Source: Sthenelais limicola (Eukaryota > Annelida > Polychaeta > Phyllodocida > Sigalionidae). Taken from it: 64,000 nucleotides of DNA. The DNA lies in NCBI GenBank assembly GCA_942159475.1, contig OW804097.1:53836986-53900985 (forward strand). The letters run 5' to 3'. The notes below the pieces were generated by a model. That model was given only the letters and a program-made list of their open reading frames with translations, did not search any database and was not told the DNA's origin. Shown in pieces: positions 13,070 to 26,534 of this stretch; the first letter of the stretch is position 1; each line of letters opens with the position of its first letter. A program made the translations under genes and the position numbers.

Positions 13070-15172
13070 TTGCTGAGATCCCAGAGCATTCCCTTGGCAT
13101 GGCTCACAAGATCGATGTCTGTCCAAGTGAAGAAAAACCCTCAGCTCAGATGGGAACATATTTATCAGTTTCTCTTTCCTGGATATCAACCAGGACTTTT
13201 GAACTATCTGAGTATACGTGTGCTTCAAGCCAGAGTAGGTATGACCAGTCATGTAAGCTAAGAGTTTAGTATGAGTGGCCAGTTTCAACACAGACTTGTT
13301 TCATGCCCCCGGGTTCATGCCGCTGCGCAGAATATAAATGGTCAAGTTAGAATGTATAGCCAGACAGTAAAGTACGTAGCCGTTCACGAGAAAAACGCTA
13401 GTGTTTCAATCTTTCAAACCGTTCACCTCGTCAGTTATTATTAAATGGGAAACAGGTACACTAACAGGATCTAAATTTGAACCCTTGGATCACAACTTAG
13501 GCATTTTGGTCAAACGTAGACCGAAAACTCATTAACTATCAATTACATTCACTGTTGGGCATTTTGCCAAGTCCGAGGATCCTTAACTATCAATTCCAAT
13601 TCACTGGACATTTTTGGTGAGGGCTGCCACAGTGGGTGACGATATTTGGGGCATGGGAAGAATGAGCCCACAGGCCGATCAGGGGGAAAGCCTTGAATCG
13701 TGACGTTCTGAAAGGCTAATCCTTAACAAGGAACACTGATATGTTGATAATTTAGGTCTGAATTTACACTAAGTCTAAGGAGAGTCGTGAGAACACCACA
13801 GAAGAAAAACATCAATGATCCCAAATTAATTATTGTTCTGAATTAACGATTTCCTTTTCATGTTTACGTGAAATGGAAGAGGCACTTTTCACATGGGCAT
13901 GGTTCTGGAGTAGGCGTCCTCATGGGATTCTCATGGCATTTTGCGCTTTGGAGCGAGTTTGGAGGTACTCTCTCAGCTCTGAGCCTAGACTGTATTAATA
14001 TTATGTTCCAAGTGACGTCGAAGGAAGGTGAAATTCTGGTAAAGTTACAACTCCTTTTTATACCAAATGGCCTTAGCCTTCACAAGATCTGGGCCTACAA
14101 TAAAGTTACACAGCGACACAAGTCATGCATGACAGGTGTAGTGAAGAGGCCACAGCTCATTACCATGCTAGGCACACTCTCCCTGCCTACATATATACCA
14201 AACTACAACGTGCTCAGCACACACAAGCACTTCTTCTGAACCTGAAGACCATTTCAGAGCAATTTTTTAACACACGCTTGTTTCATCTGTACACATCTTT
14301 TTGACGTGGACAGACTTCAGCCCATTGTGGTTTGTTTGCATTTAGCTCCAACCTAAAATGTTATGGATAACATTATGGAATGTATTGCTTAAATCTCTCA
14401 TTTTTGCTAGACCCAATACTAAATAACATATCGAAGTGTATTCAATAGAGATACATCTAAACCTATAGGAAAGGCTATATATAGGTAGTATAGTATAATA
14501 GGGGGAATTCGGGGTATAATGAAGTAAATAAGCCATAAATAAAGGGGACCATCCTATCTTGGCTAGAGTGCATTGCTCTGAACAGAACGAACGCTTTAAT
14601 ACTCCAAGGGGTGACAAGAAGTGACGTCTGAAGGCCCTTTTTACTATCCTAGAGGGTGTGGTGAACCTGATAGCACCTATCACTGACAAAAGCAGGATCT
14701 TGCAGAACTCACACACCTAGAAGAACAATTCGAGCCCTGTTAATTGGTGCAACATACAAATTACATGTTTCTCAGAGATCGCCATGCTTTGCTACCGTGC
14801 AACACTATTGCGAAACTTGCATATCAAAATCAGCGTTGCAAAATCTCTTAAAATTCGTCATCCACCTATCTGATTTTTGTCACAATTTGAATAGCAAATG
14901 CACCCCTGGATTTTAATAACAGTGATAACTATGCAGCCCTGCCCGAATTGGTCCCAATGCGGTTAACCACAAGCTATATAGCCAGGCCTAGAGGAGTTCC
15001 GCTTAGGTACCCAGTCAATAAAGGGACTTATCGGCTGTGGTATACTTGTATAAATGCTTGTACTGTAGGAATATGCGACATTATAACAGTGAAGAATAGC
15101 ATTAACAAATTGTGCAAATACCCCTTAGGGTGGATGTGTAATTGTAATGGAACTGAATAACGACTCAATGAA

Positions 15173-15915
15173 TTATTCAAGTAAAGTATATTGTATAATC
15201 GCAAAATGTGATTCACAATAGGGAGACCAGTCATGGCTAAAGTGTGTGTGAAAACCGTTATGACGAGTCCAAGATAGAAGCTGACACACCCGGTATCTCA
15301 TGGGGAAAACAGAAGATCGATTGTCCTCTTGAAATAAAAATAAAATGGGCCTCCGACACGGTATAAACTCGAAGCTCGAAGCAACAAGCAATGCTGATCT
15401 AACGGTGTTCAATTTCCTCCCAATAAAAAATGAAATGATTAGCCATTGGGGAACATTCTTGGGATCAGCAGGAAATTCCACAATAAACTGTGGAAGTGTT
15501 GTGGTATCAGATACCAAAACAAGGAGACCCACTTCTATGGACTTCTGTGATAACAAAGTAAATGTTTGAGAAGCTATATCTATATCAACGTACCAGCAAA
15601 GATGATAAGGCCAAGTCTTTTTTTGCCTCTTTACAAACTCTAAAATGTAATGTATGTTCCGGTCTTCTCGCTTCTTTGTCAACTTCTGGTTAGCGGGTAG
15701 TTATTTTTCTCAATAATAAGTACTTCTAGTGAAATACAGAACAAGTATTTGTTTTCATAATCTCTACAATGATCCCACGCCAAAACTATATCCGCTTTTA
15801 TATGTACGTCATGATATGGACATAACCCACAAACATATCCATGTTTTGCCTTGTATATATTTCTAGTATTAAAGGCTTGGTAGCGTAGTGCCAACTGTGT
15901 GGGAGAGCATTCCAA
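15173..15915 (-). other. two adjoining unrecognised open stretches
   Basis: A 78-codon ORF (15915-15679) and a 169-codon ORF (15682-15173) sit end to end in different frames on the minus strand. In AT-rich DNA an open frame of this size is uncommon. The sequence has no signal peptide, zinc finger or catalytic motif that I recognise, and no obvious splice-site framing. It may be an eroded transposase or simply chance. Confidence 0.15.
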
Positions 15916-18900
15916 GCTTAAACACTACATAATCAGTAATACAGAACATAAATTATGTGATAAATTAAGTACACTAATTATGCACACGCACAACAATCAC
16001 TGAAGCATGAAAAACAATTCTGAATGCAGCCAAGAAGACGTTTTAATTGCAGCTGCATTATTCATGAGGGTTGACAACGCTTTGAATTTACCTTTATTTA
16101 ACTTCTCTAGGAACACATGCATTAATATTCACTACTTTAGCCGGGAAGTGGATTATCACATTTACCCTGGCTAAACATAAAAGAACATGGCCCACGGTCT
16201 ATTTTTAACACCAGACTACGTCGAATGTGGTGATATCATGTGCAGTTCCAACAATCCGTTCTTCTAATATTACATGAACTAAGTAAAAGTATATTTCATA
16301 TATACATGTATTATTGAACATATTGACGAACAAACGAAAAATCAGACATTTTGGCTCACAATATCTACCTGGAGTGGATACCTTGTTTCCCATCGATCGT
16401 TCAATACTTATCCGACTATATATATAGATCGTCAGCAGAGAATGTATGGGTAATTTCGCTGTTTCTCAGCAACCAAGGCTGACTTTGATGTACTAGCTGC
16501 TGAAATTTGCTGCGCTCAGCCTCATTATTTTGGGTGAAAGAGAATTCAATGAGCTCACAGGTCTCAAGTCCAACTAACAGGCAAGCTGCCAATATTTAAC
16601 CATGGCGTCCGACTTTCGAACCTAGGATCTAAAATTGTTTACACATTGTGCCCTAAGTAAAGGTCAAAATATAACAAAGGGAGTGCCGCGTCAATTGTTA
16701 CATAATATCTGAACTGATTAGTCAGCGTTTAGATATAAGAATTATACGGAAACAATGGATGCATTATGAGTTTCTATTTAAATAGACTAATCCATCAACC
16801 ATATGGGATATTTCATTCTTTCCCTGGCATAAATACCTGTATCAAATCGGTTCTATATATTAATAGTTAATTAAGTGCATGACACCAATAAAATGGTCGG
16901 ATGCGAGGTATTTTGGATAGAATAATTCTACTGCGCATTTATTGATTCGATCCTGGAGGTAAAGCGGGTCCACGTTTCATGCTGGCATCGTATTAACCAT
17001 GGTAAATGGATATCCGCTGCTTTATCCGAGACTAGGAATATGTTAAGATACAAAAGAGTCCATAAAAATTGTTTACATTATCTTGGAAAATCATCTTTTA
17101 TAAAAGATAGTATGAATTATATATATACAAAAGCCGGGTCAGAATTTTAATTCATTAGGATATGAATGGGTGTACATATATTATAATGTGAATTTTGATA
17201 AATAAAAGAAACTATGTACACGTTGCTTTTCAGCCTTGTCCCTAAATAACATTGATATTAATTATCATGTATGCGTCATGACTTTCAGCCAAAACAACCT
17301 ATCGAATTCAGTTGAAGTAAATACGAGTGGGGCTATTGACATTTTATATCCAATGGTAACATGTGCAGGCTGGTGATAATTTAATATGTATCCTCAGTGG
17401 CCGGCTATGACCTCTGAGACCTATCATGTAAGCTTACATAGGGTCTGTATGCATAAGCAATACACTACAAAGGCACGAGTGCCCTCTGTGCAAGCAAGGG
17501 TGCAGGCAAGGCCAGGTTTCTGTGATCCAAGCTTTGGGCTTTTTGTGATGGAATGGAGTTCTCACATTCTTACCATCACTGTGCGATGTAGAGAGAGGTA
17601 TTGTCCCTGGGCATTTTTTAAAAATAAATAATATTAATTTATTATTGTTGTTGGTATGTAACCTAGCGGTTATAATTCAGAATTTATGACAGGTCGAATT
17701 ATATTTTCCGGGGATCAACCATAATTATCATCAGGCAATGTGCTGACATTCAAAAGAATATGGTAGAGAATCTCTATATCGTCTTCAGTTTCATCTCAAC
17801 AATAGATGGTACTATTCGTCTCCAGGAGCTATAATGTAAGACCAGCTGTAAGTGGTGAGGTAGAAACTGCCTCGTAAAATACCATTCAGAAAGGAGGCCA
17901 TCAGACAATAGTTAAGAAAAATATGGCGAGCTGGGATTCAAATTAAAAAACTCTGAACAGGCAGTGTAGAAAGTTACATGGGACTCATATCATGACTAAC
18001 ATTTAGATGAAGTACTCAGTACGATTTCCATCATGAACTCCGCACATGTAAAATGGCATAGAGAGTAACTGTATCCCGGGGCGCTTGGTATTCATACAAC
18101 CCAGTGGTGTATGTCAAAAATTATCAAATGGATGCGTGTATGATGGATGCGTGTATGAATCAACAACTGAATAGGTTGGGGTTGGTGGGGTAAAATGCAA
18201 CCATTAAGACTATTGTGATTTGTGATAAGGAGGGAGGGGGTTGGGGGTGTTTAAGGGTGCTTGTGGTCAACCTCAAGGGTCAGTAAAAGTGAGTATATCT
18301 GACGCACTTCATGGCTGGGGGCCACGGACGTGATCCAGGATAGAAAGGCGGAGAGTGGAAGGGACTGTTTCGCTAATAGACGAAGGCAAACATACACCTT
18401 CTTACCAACAAACAAGATCCCTTCCATCAGCCCGCTGAGCTGGTTCACAGATAAATATTTTCTCTGGTAGATCTGGCCAAGGTTCTTGGGTTGTTCACTT
18501 CCGCTCGCAGGGAATTATTATAATCTAGCTTTGGACATAATATTACTACAGCTGAATTGTCCAATATATGAAATAAAGTATGGAAACAGACACAGTAGTA
18601 TTTTCCAATATATGTGAAATAAATGTGAATATATGCGAGTGAAATAAAATATGGAAAAGGGCAATAAGTTCTGTACGAAGACAATGATGGGGTGCAGACA
18701 ATTTGAGTTCATGTATAATATAAACTTCCAAATTCACTTTTATGAGAATTTTAGTTTACGACCACTAGACTAAATTTGAATATAACATGAACACGAAAAT
18801 AGTAAAATAATATAGTGTAGTTATTCGCAAACTTTCTGTTGTTCAAATTTCATTTTATAACCAAAATACCGCATATTCTGCAATTCTGTTTATTCTGCAA

Positions 18901-21900
18901 TAGATGGAAGGATTTTCGGTACCGTATTTAAAAGCACCCAAATTGTTTCACTTGTATGGTATTCATGAATAGACCCATAGCCAACTGAAAAAATAGCTTC
19001 GTTTTCCTCGCCGTACGATCACCTGGATAATTAAATGTTCAAGTAGAACTGTCAGTGAAATAGGCCAAAGGTGGGGACGCAATGTTTTTCAAGGACCACA
19101 AACAACTTGGCTGTATGTTTGAGCTAGGATACAAGCGCAGTCAGCAGAGCAAGGGTATCCACCGAACCATTTGTATATCTCTGTGTATATATCAATTCCT
19201 TCTAACAACTTGGTATTCTATTCAAACTCCGCTTAAGACTTGTCCTACTTTTAAAATTCCTTCTACTGATATAGAGCAAGGTTTGGGTAGAAAGTTTTTC
19301 AGGCATCAACCTTTAGTACACTTTTCAGGCAACAACCGTCTTCAACATCAGAAGATCTGATGAAAAATTCCTCAAGATGTGGTTTGAACCAGATTTTCTT
19401 ATTAGCTAGGTCAGTCGCGATGGAAACAACTTTGAATAACATTCGTAGTAGGGAAACAGGATCTGGAAATGGAATTAAAACATTAAAAAGAATTAAAAGT
19501 AATAAGAAATAAGCTTCTACGAAAACAAACGCCCGTGGGTGAAGCTAAGCAAATAAGAATTATATACATAGGTCGAGGATGAACCTGAATGTTCTTACTT
19601 GTGAAGAGAGGGCCATTAATGTCAAGAACTAGTGATATATTTAACAGTAGCGTATGTGTTAGGTAGAGAACAAGCTGCGCATCCAGTGGCATTCATTCAC
19701 GTATCGCAACCAGTCGTCTTGTCCCCGTTTCAGACAGTAAAACCTAATACAAATGCGTCAAATCACTCAAGCATGGTCGACTCTCAATGATTTAAAGGGA
19801 CACGAGGATTTCTGACACGAATATGTCAAAGCTAAGCTAAGTTTGGAGATCTTCAAAACAGGGGTATGGAGGAAAGGATTTTTTTTGCCAGTTCGATAGT
19901 CAGAGTAAATATCTTGAATTAAAAGCGAATTTGGTTATATATTCAAATTCTAATACTTATACTTTTAATACTATACTCGTCCTGTAGGCAGCGGCGTGTC
20001 ATAGAGTTAACACTAGGGGGCTTTGATGTTTACTGCCTATACAGGTCGCGTATAGAGTGTAGCCACCAACAGAGTCTTAGTTAAACTTTAAGAGTAAAAG
20101 TTCACTTTACTCTAGACTAAGGTTTATTGAACTGCGCTATTAATTATACTTATTGGAAAAATCTGAATATAATATATCTTGGCTAGTCAGAATTGAGTTA
20201 TGCCAGTGTTAAAGATATCAGCAGTGTGCTTAATTTTAACTTATGTTACTATTAGACTTTTGTACTTTGAGCTTCATGAGAATATCGATGTTTTGAAATT
20301 GGACTCAAATAAAATTTATTTAAAAAAAAATATTGTTGGGCTCTCAATAGGTGATTTACTGTGGTTCAGTTCAGTTTTATTTCAAAGTACATGTACATCG
20401 AAATCGGAGTACAATATCTGCAACCTGCAGATCTTCCAATTGATCCTCATAGCGTACTCGGACTTTAAAATATGGTTTCTAGCTACAATGTAAACAATTT
20501 GTATATGAGGTACACAGTGAGGATTTTGCCTCTTCCCGCTCTTCCCAATCAGTTCCATTCTGATTGGGTTTACATTATTTACACGAGTGATCGTGGCAGC
20601 TCCGCTTTATATACGGTCTGGTCTAAAGTAACCAAGTATGTGAGCCATAGTTTAGTACAGGACTCATGGTTTCATACTTGTTTTCTATTCCCCCCCCCCC
20701 CTCCCCTCCTGGCTCAGCTCTGGGTTACATTTGGCTCTTTTTCTACCCCATCCCATGTCTCCTGGAGGTAGATAAAGCCATCAGAATGTTTATCTTAACG
20801 ATTCAGATATTTAAATTAAGTTTATCATAGGGGACATAATAATCAATAAACAATTTGTAGGATATAGGCCTATTATAATCTACAAATGTACACATTTAAT
20901 ATTTCATAACTGATAATTATCCTTTGGGTTCAGTAGCCTATACTTTTCATAAGTTTAATGTAAACACTAATAATTTAAGTACCGTGCCATGGGGTCCATA
21001 CGCAAGTCTATTTTAAGAACCAAGGGCATATGGTCAGTTAACTAATAGCTTATTACGTAAATACCAGCACAAGCCAAAGCAAGTATAACTAAACATAAAC
21101 CATATGTCCCTGAATCTCAGCTTTCTGGTAATCTGCAGGGAATCAGGTCAGGACTTAGGAGTGGGAGATTTCCAACTCACTCCTTCTTCTAGCTTTACCC
21201 CTCCCACGTCGGTCTACACTCTTCAAGGCCTATGTTGAGGGGGAAACTCCCCTCTCTCCCCTTCTAAACAGCTACCAGGAATAACAGCTTAGGCAGAGGG
21301 GAAAGCCTCCATCTATCTATCCGATCACGTGACTGCAACAAATATGGCAATGTTTGTAGCTCCACAATCCATGTAATTTTTGGTTAGAATATCATTACCC
21401 ATAACATACTGACCACAGGTCATTCGTCAAGAGAACTGAATGGGGTTTTCTAACTAGAGATGGACGACCTGTCAGACCTCTAAACGCCATACACACAGCA
21501 GTAAATCAAACTGTACACTCAACTCTGACAAGCTGGACCAACAAACATACATTGCGGTGGCAGGTCCCTCGAGTAACTTAGATTGACGCCCCACTCGACG
21601 AATCAAAAACACACAGGTTTTCGTCAAGAAACCATCGAGAAAGTAAAATCAAAGTCCATACTTACATAGAGGGGGTTCTTCTGGTTCACAAACACTGCCG
21701 TACAGTCGGCTAGACCTGATATATGGTTGGTATATCCTCCCGGATCTCCCTTGATACTGATAGATATGACTCACAAGCTGCCTACCAACTTCTGAGTTTT
21801 GTCCCATCTACCGAAACTAGGTCACAAGTCTCGACGCGCCACCAGCGTCTGGTAGGGGAGTCATTGCATCCCGCGCCTGGAAACGCGGAACGCAGGAGAA

Positions 21901-22977
21901 GCCAGGAAATATGAGGAAAGGACAGCGTGGGCGGTTGATGAGGAGAAAACCAAATTCACATTCCTCGCATACTATTAGTCAATGCGATTTATTTCTAAAA
22001 ATAGCCCAGTTATTCAGTCAATTGCTAGGCCTAGTGCCTTTATCAAACCATGGGCAACTTCATACATGTAGCCTACTCGATAATTAGTATGGTTTTAATT
22101 AGGTTGAATATCCACCTCTGTCCATTCCAAGCGGGATAGCGAGCTGGTGATACAAACTAGGCTTTAATATAGGCCTAATCATGTCGTTTATTAGTACAAA
22201 AAGAATTATCACTCATAATTATTATATCAGAGCAACTTTAATTATCACTTATATGTATGGCTTTGTAAATATCAAACATTAGGATCTACATAATTAATAA
22301 TTTATAACTTAAAAAAAGGTTCACATTTTTTTCAAGTACCGGACTGTAATAAGGGGAAAATTGTTTAACGTTAAAGCTGAAAAGGTACGGTAACATTAAT
22401 AACTGGTTGATTCCTTTCTGCTTGTGTGTGTTACGGTAGGCCTATATATTTTACCGACGTGTTAATATTATATCAACCATGTTATTTCCAAAAATCAATC
22501 AAAATAAAAGTAAAAATGTCAAGAACTGACATAAATCCACAACAGACAAAATGAATCATCATCATCAGCTGCATTATACTCGCCCATCCACATCTCACGA
22601 ATCATTTTGCATCATTATTACAATCACCCCGATGAAGTAGTCGTTATTACAATTTAAAAGTTGAAATGTTATAGCGATATGGTAGTAATGCATGTATCGA
22701 AGGCCTATATTTTTAATAAAATCCTAAGAAACGGCATGAATGTTGGATCAACCTGCTAAAAGGAGAAAGTATAGTGTTGTTTGAAATAATAAACAAGTCG
22801 GTACAATAATATTATTATAATTACTTCCATTGTTTCTCCAAAACTCAGCGGATGGTGAGCTGTCAGGGAGCCTTAAAAGTCCTTAGATCTATAATTATGA
22901 TTATGTCTGTCCCGAAAGTGGAAGACTTTTGGACTAACGTTTAACGCAAATTGTAGGTTGACCACTATGTCTGGATT

Positions 22978-23100
22978 GAATTGAATTGAAAAATAATTTA
23001 TTCGTCTGAGGTTGTACAGGTACAAGTATGAAAGTTAGACAAATAGGTGACCAGGCTTCTGGATAAAATCCAGGTCTTCCAGCCGTCACCTGATAATAGA
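22978..23100. repeat. possible retroelement-derived tail segment
   Basis: A TTGAATTGAATTGAAAAATA tract followed by a GT-rich block and AATCCAGGTCTTCCAGCCGTC resembles the 3' tail of a non-LTR element or SINE with a short tandem end. No second copy is visible in this window, so the assignment is weak. Confidence 0.25.
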
Positions 23101-23613
23101 AAATACGTCTATACTAACAGAGAGACTGGCTAAAGACCCATATTAACAGGCAAAAACAACATTTTTTTACGTTATAAAGCAAGTTATAAAACAGATAATA
23201 ATATCAAAACTGACTAGTATCACTTCTCATGATACATAGCACTTGTCAGTTGATTTTAGACGCTCATTATATTTGAGTATTCACAATTAACTCCATTAAC
23301 TGCATCTTCTAATATTTTTAAACATCAATATTTTCTAAATACTTTTCTAGTTTCAATTTCTGACGGGGGCTCTCCATATGCTGGAAATATAACTCGAGAA
23401 AAACGAAATTGAAGTACGAAGTGCAAGGGTAGGAATAAGTCTGAAACTTATATATAAATAATCAATCGGATAGGGATAATTGGTTGAAATATGGGATGAG
23501 GGGTGGGGTCATCAAAATCTCCAATAGTTGAATGCATGGGAACCAGAAATAACAATGTGAAAACTGAAGAATAGCCTAATGGCCTGGTCCGATACAGTAA
23601 GTAGGGGCATATC

Positions 23614-23645
23614 ACCAACGATCCTATAGCTATAGGATCGTTGGT
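23614..23645. repeat. perfect 32-bp palindrome
   Basis: The 16-base arm ACCAACGATCCTATAG is followed directly by its exact reverse complement with no spacer. Part of the arm (ACCAACGA) occurs again immediately downstream at 23649-23656. Confidence 0.95.
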
Positions 23646-25043
23646 ATCACCAACGAGAATTACCGGTAAATTGTTTTGCCTTGAGAACAACAATATCATA
23701 TCATCCGTCATACGAGCAGCTCTAAGAGGTTTTTGTTCTAGCTCTAAGAGAATTAATTTGAACATACCGTGCTGTAATTCTTTTTATAACTATCAGGCCT
23801 AGTACTACAAGGCATAATATTATGCATTTTAATAGGCCTAGGCCTATATGAACACAATTATATGGCAAATAATTATAATTGAGAAAGCCGGTTTTAAAGA
23901 GATAAACCACAGTCATATGCACTGCTGCAGGCAGGAGTTAAAGGAACTAATGCATGAAAAATAAGGATTGACAATAATTTTTTCAAACTTCGTCTTGAGA
24001 AAGTACATGGTTGGAGGATAACAAAAAGCAAAAAAAATGGATCTCAGCATATTTTTTTTCATTCTAGAGACCACCAAAGTTTAGTATTGAAATATGTGGG
24101 GAAAATGGATATTTTCTCAGTTTTTCCAAGATTTCAGACAGACAAATAACATTTTTCAATTGAAATGTCTTCTAAACATAACCACTATAGATATTTTATC
24201 CTCATGTATGAAAGAACAGGGTATCAACATATTTTGAATTATATTATTTAGCATTGAAAATCTTCAATATTCCTGTTTTTAACTCACCGGGATGCAGATT
24301 CAGTTGAATAACTTTTTTAAAAGGTTGGTGACCCCCATTTTTTATTGCTTGAAAGGGTAAAGCAATAGGCCTATGTTAGCTATGTCTATAGAGATTTTTA
24401 GGAAAAAGTTATTTTCATTTTTTTTTTATACTGAAAAAACGAAAAAAATTGTCCATAAATTTCGAGGCTCCCTGAAATGAAAACTAACCCGGTGACATAT
24501 TGTTTTTAGTGGCTTTTTGAATTCACATAACCTTGTTCTTTCATGAGGCAAAGTTTAAACAAAATGTTATTTTCAGTTTTTTTCCCAGTTGAACTGTGGT
24601 TTATCTCTTTAAATCTAATTGCATTGGACAGCAACTCATAAAAATGAATTTTAGCATGCTGGCGTTCAGTGCACATAGATCTATAGGGACAGAAACGGGT
24701 TGACATTTTAACCATTTCAAAACACTTAGAGAGTTTAACAAAAACTAATATAATAAAGGCCTACTTTCATACTCTACCCGTGAGGTTCCAATTCTGTAGC
24801 GATACTTTGCTGCCCTCTGACTACTCAAGTATGAACCACTGATTACGGATCTTGATGCCACCTCACCTTTGCCCTTTAACCTCTTCTGACCTCAATTTTT
24901 TAGGCTTTCTTTTTCCATGTTTGCCCATTAGTTAACGTCAATATCACAATTACAATCGAATCTGAGAAGATTAAGTCTAACATTACTAGTTAGCAATAAT
25001 AATATGTCCATTTAATCTGGACAAATTTGTGATTATTGACTAG

Positions 25044-25169
25044 CCAATCACAAAGTGGGTCACATTGAGGCGCCAATCACAAGTCCCCTTACAAGACCTT
25101 TAAATTTTGCTTTCGCGGTTCAAACTTCAGAGCAGTGGTACAGTTCAGATCGTATAAACGTCGTTTTGT
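25044..25169 (+). promoter_or_regulatory. importin-alpha core promoter and noncoding exon 1
   Basis: Two CCAAT boxes (25044-25048 and 25073-25077, both in CCAATCACAA context, 29 bp apart) are followed by TTTAAA (25099-25104), which fits a CHR element, then TTTCGCGG (an E2F-like core) and a donor GTAAGT at 25170. Spaced CCAAT boxes bound by NF-Y with a CHR bound by DREAM/MuvB are typical of vertebrate G2/M genes, a class to which KPNA2 belongs. The transcription start and the exon 1 boundary are inferred. Confidence 0.5.
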
Positions 25170-25767
25170 GTAAGTGTTCTTGATTAATTTTCTGTTTCCA
25201 TTAGTCTTTCACTTTCTTATTGTTTACATGTAATCATAGCTGTTATCTATCACTGTTTTAGCATGGTTTGTCTGTAGGATTACAAAGTTTTCTATCGCTT
25301 TCTCAAGCGAGAATGAAGAGCGCGCCATATCCACGTGCCGAGCCAATCCCTTCATTCATTCGGATCTGGAAAAAAGTTATTCATTTATTGAGAATAATCC
25401 AAATCAAATTATCGCTGAAGTGTATATCTGTATATATCCTCATTTGTGTGGATTGCAGTTCGGTTGTTAACTTCTGGTAATGTGTATTAGATTTGAACCA
25501 TTTTGACAGTTGATCGAGTCGAGACGAGGTTGAATGTGAAGGTTCTAGAGATCGAGAAGACGCGATTTTACTTCCCTGTTCATTTCTGAATTAGTTTTGC
25601 GACGAGAATTAGTTTTGCGATGAGATCTATTACACATTTCCAGGTCACTGGATTATTTCCGAAAGTACCAATAGTCAGGTGAATCTGAAATGATACGTCA
25701 CTTATTTCATTTCAAGATTTCATTTTTTCTGCCTCTTCGATTGAACTTGTCATTCCACCAGTGGCTT

Positions 25768-26089
25768 CCCAGCTAACACACGGCGTAATTTCTACGTTGT
25801 GATTGTTTACGTTGTAGCTACGTAAAAGTGTATGGACGTAAAAACGTGAATAGGCTACAACGTAAACATTTTTTTAAACCAAAGAAAATTTAACTTTAAA
25901 AGAATATATAATTTCTATGTTGTAGGCTAACCGCTATTCACGTTTTTTCTTCCATACATGGCATACTGTATGGAAGTGTATGATACACTTCTACATAGTC
26001 ATAGGTTAGCTACATTGCCTACAACCGACAAAAATCATAGACAACAACGTAGCCGCAACGTGAATTACAAAAAAAAATTGTTAGCTGGG
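25768..26089. mobile_element. nonautonomous DNA transposon (MITE) in importin-alpha intron 1
   Basis: The element starts CCCAGCTAACA (25768-25778) and ends with the exact inverse TGTTAGCTGGG (26079-26089), about 322 bp in all. It is flanked by TT on both sides. The interior has many ACGT/TACGTT words and an internal inverted repeat (ACGTGAATAG near 25840, CTATTCACGT near 25933), so it can fold on itself. It has no coding capacity. The terminal sequence resembles MITE families with CCCAGC ends that I recall from marine invertebrates, but the superfamily is not certain. Confidence 0.75.
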
Positions 26090-26534
26090 TTGATGCTTTT
26101 CTCGGGACAACTAGCCTAGGCGCCAGATGCACCTGCACCAGATATTTCCCTATATCCATGTGCCCATTCCCTTACTCTATTCAGTATTGTCTTATTTCTC
26201 ACTTTTAAATTCAAACTAAAGTCTAAAGCTACATCAATAGTTGACTTAATATTGATCTTAGATTATCATGATTACGGGTCTATAGATTCCCCCCGTCTGC
26301 TCTGATTCTGTCATTGATAGTGGAGACATATGATATAGCTAGGGCAGGCTTGGCTAAGGTTATCAATCTTTGTCACTTAATTTGAAGAGATCAAAGTATA
26401 ATATATGTATTGATGAACTACGGTACTTATATTGAAGAGTCAATAATATATTAGTCAGAAGACATTAGGCTTAGTGATTTGAGATTACTCATGTTAAGAT
26501 GCTTTCGATTTTCAGGAACCACAAATCAGCCAAC

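Larger units (their letters stand above)
11756..25040. other. long gene-poor region
   Basis: I could not support a protein-coding gene in these 13 kb. It contains the tandem duplication at 12843-13069, short direct repeats (12550-12585, 18125-18155), the palindrome at 23614-23645, a C-run near 20691, and CTCF-like cores near 20011 and 24810. The longest open stretch is 169 codons on the minus strand (15173-15682), next to a 78-codon one (15679-15915). Together they may be a degraded mobile-element ORF, but I recognise no motif in them. The distal promoter of the MOLO1-like gene should lie near its left edge. Confidence 0.5.

Noticed and set aside
13868..14239. 123-codon plus-strand ORF
   Set aside because: Composition is ordinary for noncoding DNA here, there is no motif, and no splice framing.
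16600..16640. TTCGAACC, which resembles a tRNA T-loop on the minus strand
   Set aside because: The flanking 5-bp T-stem does not pair and there is no A-box or acceptor stem at the right distance.
18251..18448. 65-codon minus-strand ORF with a hydrophobic middle and a GTAAGA inside
   Set aside because: No convincing acceptor, no neighbouring exon in phase and no recognisable family.
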